Source: an uncultured Rikenellaceae bacterium
GTDB taxonomy: Bacteria > Bacteroidota > Bacteroidia > Bacteroidales > Rikenellaceae
Assembly (NCBI GenBank): GCA_910588925.1
Contig: CAJURV010000054.1
Span: 1-13,857 of the forward strand
Length of the DNA: 13,857 nucleotides
Direction: 5' to 3'
Under the pieces are notes generated by a model. The model saw nothing but the letters and a program-made list of their open reading frames with translations, was not told the origin of the DNA and ran no database searches. A program made the position numbers and the translations under genes. Of the stretch, positions 1 to 6,880 are shown piece by piece (positions within the stretch are counted from its first letter, which is position 1; each line of letters starts with the position of its first letter).

Positions 1-2
1 AA

Positions 3-57
3 ATCCCGAGGCACGAGGGATGAGCGGGCCGGAGCCTCCCCCAACGGAGGCCCGCAT
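3..57 (+). repeat. Intergenic repeat, copy 1
   Basis: This stretch resembles the one at 8992-9042. Both contain ATCCCGAG followed by GGATGAGCG, then CCGG, a C- and T-rich run with CTCCC and CCAAC, and then GGCC or GGCCC. Copy 1 carries seven extra bases (gcacgag) between the first two blocks. It can fold: ATCCC at 3-7 pairs with GGGAT at 17-21. GCGGG at 24-28 pairs with CCCGC at 51-55 around an inner CCTCC/GGAGG stem. No reading frame spans it. The similarity was judged by eye, and the outer limits are approximate. Confidence 0.5.
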
Positions 58-306
58 AAGTTCCAGCAATCATAAAACCTTTCCGCTTAAATCACCTTCG
101 CGAATCGAAAGAATGCCACGCTTAAGCGGTCCCCCGCAGGCTCCGTCACTGTGACACTGGGCAAAATACCGCCCCCATCCGAGCTCAAAATCCCTACCCA
201 ACCGCTAAAGCAAGAGCATCATCCAACAAACTTCTAAATAAGTTTTCCTTAACCTAACATTTAAACATGCACCACCAACAATCCCATAAAATACTAGAAA
301 AACAGT

Positions 307-342
307 ACGAGTGGTAGGAAAAAATCTCTTTCCACCACTCGT
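307..342 (-). other. Long hairpin, possible minus-strand terminator
   Basis: ACGAGTGGTAGGAAA at 307-321 pairs with TTTCCACCACTCGT at 329-342, with one bulged A and a 7-base loop. Read on the minus strand, the stem is followed four bases later by five T residues, so it could end a leftward transcript. There is no T-run on the plus side. Which transcript it would end is unknown. A candidate promoter lies at 470-498 on the same strand. Confidence 0.4.
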
Positions 343-469
343 TAAACACAATACCCACTTTAGGTAGGAACCTCCGCCAATCGTTTTCTACATTCATCGG
401 CAATTAAATTCTCACCAAACAATCCAGTCTTGCCGAAAACGTAATATTTATCGAGATACAGAAGCAACT

Positions 470-498
470 CAAACCTAACACCCCGCCGCTAAGCACAA
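470..498 (-). promoter_or_regulatory. Possible Bacteroidota promoter reading leftward
   Basis: On the minus strand TAGGTTTG (470-477) fits the Bacteroidota -7 consensus TAnnTTTG exactly. A TTG lies 18 bases upstream (496-498), within the usual spacing. Transcription would start near 463 and run leftward through the hairpin at 307-342. There is no annotated gene to drive, and a single consensus match can occur by chance. Confidence 0.3.
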
Positions 499-511
499 TA
501 AACACTCTCAT

Positions 512-549
512 AAAAAAATAGAGCCGAGAAAATCAATCCCGGCTCTATT
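512..549 (-). terminator. Rho-independent terminator of the GH31 gene
   Basis: Read on the minus strand, AATAGAGCCG (517-526) and CGGCTCTATT (540-549) form a 10-base-pair stem with a 13-base loop. The stem runs into a T-rich tail (A run at 512-518 on the plus strand). It begins six bases after the stop codon of the glycosidase, the expected place for its terminator. Confidence 0.85.
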
Positions 550-554
550 CCTTT

Positions 555-3500
555 TTATCGTTTAGTGTTCAATGCCTTATCGACAAGAACTATATCGACA
601 GGTTGCGGTGTGAACCGCGTGTCGCGCCGGGCTCTGAATTCTATTACGAACAAATCATCAGACCCATTCAGCGTCTCTTTGTCGCCGATATTGACGAATG
701 TCGGATACAGAACTTTGGTGCCGTCGGTGTGTAGACGGTCATTGGTAAGGTCCTGCATCTGACCGAGGGCCAAGGGGCGTATGGCGATGAATTCACAGTC
801 GCGCACATCGTACGGCAGTGCGAATCCGAGGGCGTTGACCGCTTCGAGATTTTCACCGCGTACCGTCACTTCGATCTTCTCACCCTTACGATAGATACGA
901 TCGGACGTCGAAACGACTATATCGCCGTCTACCTTTTCTCCGGGAGGAGCGTATGCGCCGTCTTCGAGACGTACGGCCACCGTAGATATGTCGTATACGT
1001 CTATCATGCCGTTGCGATTGACGTCGCCTATGCTGACGTAATCGAAGTCGGCATCGCCACGACGCAACCCGGTGTAATTGGTGTACGACACGAAGTCGTT
1101 ACGGTCTACGCGGCCGTCGTTGTTGATGTCGCCGGGCATACGGCTCTCCGTACCGGGTACTTTGAACACGTAAAGCTCGCGTCCCGATCCGAACCCGCCT
1201 ACACCGTCGCTCACAACTATCTTGATATAACGGGCCTCCGGTTTGGCGTCGAACCCGAACACCTTGACGTCGCTATTGTTCTGCCATGAGAACTCGCCGG
1301 CCGATATCCAGTCGTTCTTGTCAATACCGTAGAATACCTCGCCTGCGAGCAATATCCCGTTTTTACCGTCGGTGCGTGGCAGGTAGTGGAACTTGTCGAG
1401 GGCGTTCACGGTCTGCAGGTCGATAACCATCTCGAAAGGTACGGATTTCTGATCCCACTTGGTATGCCACATGTCGTTCTCATCGAAGTTGAACAACCTC
1501 GATATGTTCTGTCCTCGCTGATTGGGAGCGGTGGCAGTGGCGCTTATGCCGCGTATGGCGAACTCCAAGGGGTCGGAACCGGTAGAGGCTTCGAAAGGCG
1601 TCCAGTCGGAGTGACCGTCTTTGTTTACGGCACGCAAAAGGAAGCTATACGAGGTTTCGGGCTTGAGATCCTCGAACAGATAGTCCGGTTCAACGATGGT
1701 GGTGTACAACATATCGTCGAACATTATCTGATAGTAGTCGGCCCCCTCTACCTTGTCCCAATCGAGACGTATGCTGTAACCTACGGCATCGCCGTCTTGA
1801 GCACGTACATTCGCAGGCGCCGAGAGCGAACCGCTATTTACCGTAGACCTGTCTTCGGGTGCGAATACGAAACCTTCTACCGTAAGCTCGAGAGAGTTAT
1901 AGGTGACATCGTACGGAGCCACCTTTACGAGTAATTGCGGATTCTTCTCTATAGATACCTTTTCGAACTCGCTGCCCGGAGTAGCGAAACGGTTGAGCTG
2001 CGGAGCGGGATCGTAATAATATACGTTATCAAGAGCCGAAAACTCCTCTTCGGATGTCGCACGCGTGAGTTTCACCTGTTTGCCGCCTACTTTCACTTTA
2101 ACTTTAGTCGGCTCCTGCGTCACATTTACACGTAATTCAGTGCTCTTTACAGGAATGAAACCGTCGAAATCGCCGACGGTGGATGCTACGGTGACTACGG
2201 CACGACGACGGTCGGCATCAGCCTCGGAATATATGAGCGTTGTGGCGCTATAGCCTCTCTTATAGGCCTCGGTACGGCCGTCGTCGTCGTATTCGAAAAA
2301 CGATGTGAACCCGTGGGGATATATCTCGTATATGCGATGCGACCGGTCTATCTCGCTCACGTTATTGTTGGGGTTAGTCATGGGTATTATAGCGCCGTTA
2401 CGCACGAATACGGGCAGCTTCCACAGAGGGGTGTCGAAGTCGTTAATCACGCACTCGCCCTCGTACATGTCGCCGGTGAAATAGTCTATCCACTGACCTT
2501 CGGGCAGATATATGCCGTCGCGTACGTCACCGCCGTGCTCATCGGAAGATGTGGCGCGATATACGGGGGCCACGAGGAACCACGGGCCGTACATATACTG
2601 ATAGCGGGTGGCCCGTCCCAAGGTGTAACGGTTGGGGGTATCGAGGAACATGGCCCGTATCATGGGCAGACCGTCCACCGCCTCGGCTGCTATGCTGTAG
2701 GTGTACGGCATAAGCTCCGACTTGAGCTTGAGATACATGCGGTTGATGGATGTGGCCGGCTCGCCGAGGGCATGGGGGTATTTCTCGTTATAGCCCCATC
2801 CGTCCATGTTGAGCTCCATGGGGGTCCATGTCTTCCACTGGAAGTCGCGGGTGTTTACCACAGGGTTCTGCCCGCCGAATATGCCGTCCATGTCGGAGGT
2901 GATGTTGGGCTGCCCGGATAGACCCGAGCCTATATACGTAGGTATGTGGAAACGGATATACTCCCATTCGCCTCCGGTCTGGTCGCCCGACCACACACCG
3001 GCATAACGTTGTGTGCCTGCCCATCCGTCGAGCGTGATGATAAACGGACGGCTGTCGTCGCCGTAGTATGTCATTATGCCGGCCGCATCCGAAACACCGT
3101 TAAGACCGAACGAATAACCGGGACCTACCCACGCCACGTCGGTTTTGAGCACACGTACTCCCGCATCACGCACCTCTTTTACTATATCGCGCTGCAAAAG
3201 AGCCTCTACGCCATCGCGCGGATGAAGGTCGGATTGCGTCCACAACCCTATCTCCACACCCTTTGAGCGGGCATAGTCGCCGAACTCACGCAGATTGGCT
3301 ATATTGCCGTCCAATGTCTCGGTCTGGCCGTAACCGGCACCGTAACCGTCGTTGGGCAACACCCAACCGAGCGGCATGTCGTGTGCGAGATAGCGGTCGA
3401 CCACGGCACGCGCCGAGAACTGGTAGTTATCTTTCTCGCCGTTGAGCGACTCTTTTATGCCGCCGTTGTCTTTCTGGCTCTCCTTGTACCTTTTACCGTC

Positions 3501-4346
3501 CTCGAATAGTATGCCTTTTTCATCTTCGGCCCAGTAGTCGCGGTTATAGGCATTGAGATGGCCCTGATAGAAGCCGAACTTGGGAAGCAACACAGGATTG
3601 CCGGTGAGCTGGTAGAACCCGCCGAGCAGAGGTTTTATGCCGTCTCCTACCATCAGAAAGATATCGAGATAGTCGGTGTCGTGACATAACTTGACTACAC
3701 CCTCTTCGCTCCTACCGAAATCGTAATCTCCCGGCGCGAACGTATGCCACATCATGCCATAACCGGCCGTAGACCAATAGAACGGTGCCGGAGAGGCCAC
3801 GCCTCCGTCGGTCCAGCTATTCTGGTTCACTATGGCTATCGCCTCGCCTTTATGCGAAAATCGGCCGTTCTGCACTCCGCCGCCGTAGAAATATTCCATA
3901 GGCATCTCACGGAACGATATACAGGTGCGCCCCTTGTCGAAAACCACGGGAGCAGCCTGTTGCAACACCGTCTTGTCGCGCTTACGGTCTATCACCGTCA
4001 TGCAAGATGTGAGCTTGTCTATTCTGACCTGCACCTCGGGCGTGGAAACGGTAAAGAATCCGTTTTCATCGCCTATCTCCAACGATGTCACTTTTTTTCG
4101 CGGATCATCTACCAATATCTGCGCTTCGGGCGAGGCTTCAGGATCGCGTATTATGCCTCCAGCATCGTCGCGGAAGAGGCGGAAAACATCGTCTCCGTAG
4201 AAATCGAGGCTCATGCGTCTGTCGTCGTCGAGCGACACCTCCACGGTAGTGGGGTTGATTTTGCGCAAGCCTGTCACCGACTGTGCCGAAACGTCCGCGA
4301 ACAAGACCGAAACGACGGCAAGCGATACAATCAGTTTGTGTTTCAT
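555..4346 (-). CDS. Secreted multidomain GH31 glycoside hydrolase with FN3, F5/8C, dockerin and cohesin-like domains
   Basis: A 1263-residue exported enzyme that hydrolyses alpha-glycosidic bonds. The start is the ATG at 4344-4346, which begins directly with a signal peptide (residues 1-21, ending VSA). An upstream in-frame GTG at 4370 would add eight residues and is less likely. Order: GH31 N-terminal beta domain (about 25-240), catalytic barrel (about 250-560), beta domains to about 830, fibronectin III (about 841-922), F5/8 type C carbohydrate-binding-like domain (about 930-1062), dockerin (1071-1127) with calcium loops DINNDGRVDRND and DVNRNGMIDVYD, and a cohesin-like C-terminus (about 1140-1263). 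The predicted nucleophile is D403 in LKTDVAW and the acid/base is D455 in WSGDQTG. Substrate is uncertain. The catalytic region and accessory domains recall GH31 alpha-N-acetylgalactosaminidases, but alpha-glucosidase or alpha-xylosidase cannot be excluded. No polysaccharide-utilisation partners (SusC/SusD) are nearby. Confidence 0.9.
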   Translation of the reverse strand: MKHKLIVSLAVVSVLFADVSAQSVTGLRKINPTTVEVSLDDDRRMSLDFYGDDVFRLFRDDAGGIIRDPEASPEAQILVDDPRKKVTSLEIGDENGFFTVSTPEVQVRIDKLTSCMTVIDRKRDKTVLQQAAPVVFDKGRTCISFREMPMEYFYGGGVQNGRFSHKGEAIAIVNQNSWTDGGVASPAPFYWSTAGYGMMWHTFAPGDYDFGRSEEGVVKLCHDTDYLDIFLMVGDGIKPLLGGFYQLTGNPVLLPKFGFYQGHLNAYNRDYWAEDEKGILFEDGKRYKESQKDNGGIKESLNGEKDNYQFSARAVVDRYLAHDMPLGWVLPNDGYGAGYGQTETLDGNIANLREFGDYARSKGVEIGLWTQSDLHPRDGVEALLQRDIVKEVRDAGVRVLKTDVAWVGPGYSFGLNGVSDAAGIMTYYGDDSRPFIITLDGWAGTQRYAGVWSGDQTGGEWEYIRFHIPTYIGSGLSGQPNITSDMDGIFGGQNPVVNTRDFQWKTWTPMELNMDGWGYNEKYPHALGEPATSINRMYLKLKSELMPYTYSIAAEAVDGLPMIRAMFLDTPNRYTLGRATRYQYMYGPWFLVAPVYRATSSDEHGGDVRDGIYLPEGQWIDYFTGDMYEGECVINDFDTPLWKLPVFVRNGAIIPMTNPNNNVSEIDRSHRIYEIYPHGFTSFFEYDDDGRTEAYKRGYSATTLIYSEADADRRRAVVTVASTVGDFDGFIPVKSTELRVNVTQEPTKVKVKVGGKQVKLTRATSEEEFSALDNVYYYDPAPQLNRFATPGSEFEKVSIEKNPQLLVKVAPYDVTYNSLELTVEGFVFAPEDRSTVNSGSLSAPANVRAQDGDAVGYSIRLDWDKVEGADYYQIMFDDMLYTTIVEPDYLFEDLKPETSYSFLLRAVNKDGHSDWTPFEASTGSDPLEFAIRGISATATAPNQRGQNISRLFNFDENDMWHTKWDQKSVPFEMVIDLQTVNALDKFHYLPRTDGKNGILLAGEVFYGIDKNDWISAGEFSWQNNSDVKVFGFDAKPEARYIKIVVSDGVGGFGSGRELYVFKVPGTESRMPGDINNDGRVDRNDFVSYTNYTGLRRGDADFDYVSIGDVNRNGMIDVYDISTVAVRLEDGAYAPPGEKVDGDIVVSTSDRIYRKGEKIEVTVRGENLEAVNALGFALPYDVRDCEFIAIRPLALGQMQDLTNDRLHTDGTKVLYPTFVNIGDKETLNGSDDLFVIEFRARRDTRFTPQPVDIVLVDKALNTKR

Positions 4347-4446
4347 GTTATTTCGTATTTTGAATTTCACTCTTATTGTGTTTTAGTCCGCAACTTGGTA
4401 CCGTTCCAATAAAAAAAACAGCATGTGTCGCACCGGAAAGATTCCG

Positions 4447-5601
4447 TTATCCCCCGAAGACATCGCATAAGCGGCGGAAAAGATATACACGGTTCTTTTT
4501 TTGTCCCGTAGTCTCCTCCAGTATGCCGGCCTCCACGAACGACTCTATAAGGCTGTTGACGGTGGGCATGGTTATATCCAACGCCTCCATCACATCGCGG
4601 GAACACACGGCGACCCGTTCGCATAACAACCTTAAGAGGGCGGCGCTGTTATCGGCACGACGTTTATCGCCCGACATCTTGTCCTGCAATCCGCATACGA
4701 GGGTCTCGGCGGCCGTCACCTTGTCGAAGGCCTCTTCGGCACCCTCTTTCATCCCTACGGCCATGAACCTGACCCAAGGAGCCATATCGCCGCTGGAACG
4801 GGCCGTATCCATGCGGTCGAAATATATACGTCTGTGGTTCTCGATGTAACGCCCGACGAACACCGCAGGTGCCGGTATCATACCCTCGGAGCACAACATC
4901 AGTGCGGTCATAAGACGTACTATGCGGCCGTTATAGTCTGCGAAAGGATGTATGTTCAAAAACTGCAGATGGGCCATAGCCACACGCACGAGAGGGTTGA
5001 GCGCCTTTTTGTCCGACTGTATGAACTCGTCGAAGTTAGACATGAGCTGTTGTATCTCGTCGGGGTGCGGCGGCACGTAATCGGCATCCTGCAAGGTGGC
5101 TCCCCCTACCGCGGTGTGCTCCACACGGAACATGCCCGGAATACGGTTGATACCTTCGGAGCTGCCCATCAACTGTTTATGCACTGCTCGCAAAGCCCGC
5201 ACCGACAGCTTACCGTTACCTCCCGACGACATTATGCCCAAAGCCTCGTTCATTGTCTCCACGTAACGTCTGGTGTCGTCTCTGCGGCTACGTTTACGCG
5301 CAGTGAGCTCTCCGTCCGGCATGTGATACTCCTCGAAAGTAAGCTCACCGCCCTCAGAACGCAACCACGACAACGCGTCGCACGTCCACAAATGCCGCAG
5401 ATAGGGACCCGAGCGCCCCATGCCCCGCAAGTAGCCGTCCAGACGGCCTACAGCAAAAGAGGCATCGGCCAACATCATGGCCGTATCCGCATCGTCCACT
5501 TCCACACCCTCGCTCAACGGATATGGGACATAATACCTGAACTTGAACTGATCGACCCATCGACCCGTTCTGTAAGATGAAATAGTACGTTTTTCCGCCA
5601 T
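4447..5601 (-). CDS. Fic-domain protein with C-terminal winged helix-turn-helix
   Basis: A 384-residue cytoplasmic protein of the Fic family, most of which transfer AMP from ATP to target hydroxyls. Residues 15-60 match the Fic N-terminal domain (YVPYPLSEG). The Fic core spans about 130-285. The signature is HPFADYNGR at 218-226, where the family usually has HPFxDGNGR, so the first Gly is Tyr223. The catalytic His218, Asp222, Asn224 and Arg226 are present. The usual inhibitory motif (S/T)xxxE(G/N) appears degraded: E83-G84 remain, but W79 occupies the Ser/Thr position. Residues 316-384 look like a winged helix, suggesting DNA binding or autoregulation. No antitoxin-like small gene is adjacent. 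The ATG at 5599-5601 is the natural start. The target is unknown. Confidence 0.88.
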   Translation of the reverse strand: MAEKRTISSYRTGRWVDQFKFRYYVPYPLSEGVEVDDADTAMMLADASFAVGRLDGYLRGMGRSGPYLRHLWTCDALSWLRSEGGELTFEEYHMPDGELTARKRSRRDDTRRYVETMNEALGIMSSGGNGKLSVRALRAVHKQLMGSSEGINRIPGMFRVEHTAVGGATLQDADYVPPHPDEIQQLMSNFDEFIQSDKKALNPLVRVAMAHLQFLNIHPFADYNGRIVRLMTALMLCSEGMIPAPAVFVGRYIENHRRIYFDRMDTARSSGDMAPWVRFMAVGMKEGAEEAFDKVTAAETLVCGLQDKMSGDKRRADNSAALLRLLCERVAVCSRDVMEALDITMPTVNSLIESFVEAGILEETTGQKKNRVYLFRRLCDVFGG

Positions 5602-5634
5602 AGCTTATCGCTTCGGACACGGATATAACTATAT

Positions 5635-5688
5635 AAAAACCTTTACATAGGCTCCTTTCATCATCTGAAAGACATACTTATATAAAGG
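5635..5688 (-). terminator. Terminator of the glycosyltransferase gene
   Basis: Read on the minus strand, TATATAAAGG (5679-5688) and CCTTTACATA (5640-5649) form an outer stem with one mismatch. CTTTCA (5655-5660) and TGAAAG (5666-5671) form an inner stem with a 5-base loop. A run of five T residues follows on the minus strand (A run at 5635-5639). It starts three bases past the glycosyltransferase stop codon and separates it from the downstream Fic gene. Confidence 0.75.
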
Positions 5689-5690
5689 CC

Positions 5691-6788
5691 TCAATACAGC
5701 CTCGAACCGCTCCTCAGGCTCTCCTCCAATATATTTTTTATACGCGCGGCAAAAGCACCGCTACTATACTTTACTGCCTCTTTCAGATTGTTTCCTGCGA
5801 AGAACGCCGCTCTTATAGCGGCATTTCTTATAGCCACGGCTATTGAGCGCGGATCGCGATGATCGCATGCAACCCCGTTTACGCCGTCTCTGAAAACATC
5901 GCCGATGCCTCCGACCGACGGATCAGTAACCACAGCGCATCCTGAGGCGTACGCCTCCAATATCGCTATACCCTGCCCCTCGTTGCGCGAAGGCAACACC
6001 AGCACGTCGCTCTCTGCGAGCAATCTGCGCTTGGCCTCTCCGGTAACGACACCCTCGTATCGTACCCTGCCAGGATATTCGGACATCAACCTGTCGAGCT
6101 CCTTTCGTACCGCCTCGCTCTCAACGGCCCCGGCAAGGGCGAGCGTGTAACCCTCTTCCGACAATCTGAACGCCTCGAACAGCTCGAATATACCCTTGGC
6201 TTCCATTAGATTGCTGAGAAACAACACTCTCACCGTACCGTCCGCAGACGGCTCGGATATACTGTCGACAAACAGCGAATCGTCAACACCGTTGGCGCAT
6301 ACGCTTATATGGCTCGGCGGCACTATATGCGCCGTGGCCCGGGCTATACGATCTCCCAGTACTATCACGCGCGCGGCCCTCCTTAAAAAGAACGCCATGA
6401 TACTACGTTTCACCGGCGACGAGGCCACGAAGTTATCGTACAGCATGGCCGAATGGGTGTGCAGTACGTACGGTTCGCCCTTGACCAATGCGGCCGTCAT
6501 ATACGGTGCAAACCGCATAAGGGTGCGGAAAGAGACCCCTACGCTCATATAATCGACGTCGTATCGCCTCCACATCTTGGGGGCATCGCGCCACAATATC
6601 GATACGATCCGGGCAATACGCTTAGGCGACCATATAGGCGGCAGTCTGTTACCGGCGAACCCCCTCTCTATCGTAGTGTCTATGACCGTTACATCATCGG
6701 TGCGTGACAGTGAATCGAACGCCATACGGTCGGCGAAGCTCTGTCCGTGCAACGGTGGCGGAAGCGGTCCTATGGCGAGAATCTTCAT
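5691..6788 (-). CDS. Family 4 glycosyltransferase (GT-B fold)
   Basis: A 365-residue cytoplasmic glycosyltransferase that transfers a sugar from a nucleotide-sugar to a glycan or lipid acceptor. The N-terminus LAIGPLPPPLHGQS (4-17) is the glycine-containing acceptor-side loop of GT4 enzymes. The GT1/GT4 C-terminal domain runs from about 185, with the FLSNLMEAKG segment at 190-199. The donor-binding EX7E motif is E270 to E278 (EGQGIAILE), followed by ASGCAVV and GGIGDVFRDGVNG. No membrane segment is evident. It is an orphan: no flippase, polymerase or sugar-nucleotide genes adjoin it, so acceptor and donor cannot be named. Capsule, lipopolysaccharide or glycoprotein glycan synthesis are the usual roles. 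It has a candidate promoter at 6829-6859 and its own terminator, so it is probably transcribed alone. Confidence 0.88.
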   Translation of the reverse strand: MKILAIGPLPPPLHGQSFADRMAFDSLSRTDDVTVIDTTIERGFAGNRLPPIWSPKRIARIVSILWRDAPKMWRRYDVDYMSVGVSFRTLMRFAPYMTAALVKGEPYVLHTHSAMLYDNFVASSPVKRSIMAFFLRRAARVIVLGDRIARATAHIVPPSHISVCANGVDDSLFVDSISEPSADGTVRVLFLSNLMEAKGIFELFEAFRLSEEGYTLALAGAVESEAVRKELDRLMSEYPGRVRYEGVVTGEAKRRLLAESDVLVLPSRNEGQGIAILEAYASGCAVVTDPSVGGIGDVFRDGVNGVACDHRDPRSIAVAIRNAAIRAAFFAGNNLKEAVKYSSGAFAARIKNILEESLRSGSRLY

Positions 6789-6828
6789 GAAAGGGGTTAT
6801 AATAAAATAGATGGCCGTGTTTTAGCCA

Positions 6829-6859
6829 CTAATATAGACATATTTCAGTAACCGGCCAA
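6829..6859 (-). promoter_or_regulatory. Candidate promoter of the glycosyltransferase gene
   Basis: On the minus strand a TTG (6857-6859) is followed after exactly 20 bases by TATATTAG (6829-6836), one mismatch from TAnnTTTG. This would place the transcription start about 35 bases upstream of the glycosyltransferase ATG. The region is shared with the divergent muramidase gene. Confidence 0.45.
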
Positions 6860-6880
6860 AAATTTTATTAACTTTACCTC

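Larger units (their letters stand above)
1..511. other. Gene-free left edge with repeats and possible gene remnant
   Basis: No convincing protein gene lies here. The first 180 bases are GC-rich and contain a copy of an intergenic repeat. They also hold an 8-base inverted repeat, CCGCTTAA at 83-90 with TTAAGCGG at 122-129, and a short palindrome GTCAC-T-GTGAC at 145-155. The rest is AT-rich. On the minus strand, bases 360-488 form a stop-to-stop frame of about 42 codons with protein-like composition. Further short protein-like stretches follow in other frames towards base 180, which would fit a decayed gene. Bases 307-342 form a long hairpin. Remnant gene and small RNA are both possible, and neither is proven. 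Confidence 0.5.

Noticed and set aside
1386..1934. 182-codon plus-strand frame opposite the GH31 gene
   Set aside because: It lies wholly antisense to a clear conserved coding region, has no recognisable motif, and is explained by codon bias on the other strand.
3744..4412. 222-codon plus-strand frame over the start of the GH31 gene
   Set aside because: It mirrors the GH31 reading frame, has no domain signature, and no promoter is visible for it.
4396..4445. Possible terminator after the Fic gene
   Set aside because: There is a run of eight T on the minus strand and a small CGGAA-TCT-TTCCG hairpin, but they are about 18 bases apart, so the signal is not convincing.
4834..5580. 248-codon plus-strand frame opposite the Fic gene
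   Set aside because: Antisense shadow of the Fic gene; composition is rich in His, Arg and Val with no family motif.
5602..5634. Promoter for the Fic gene
   Set aside because: No TAnnTTTG match with a correctly spaced TTG was found between the upstream terminator and the ATG.
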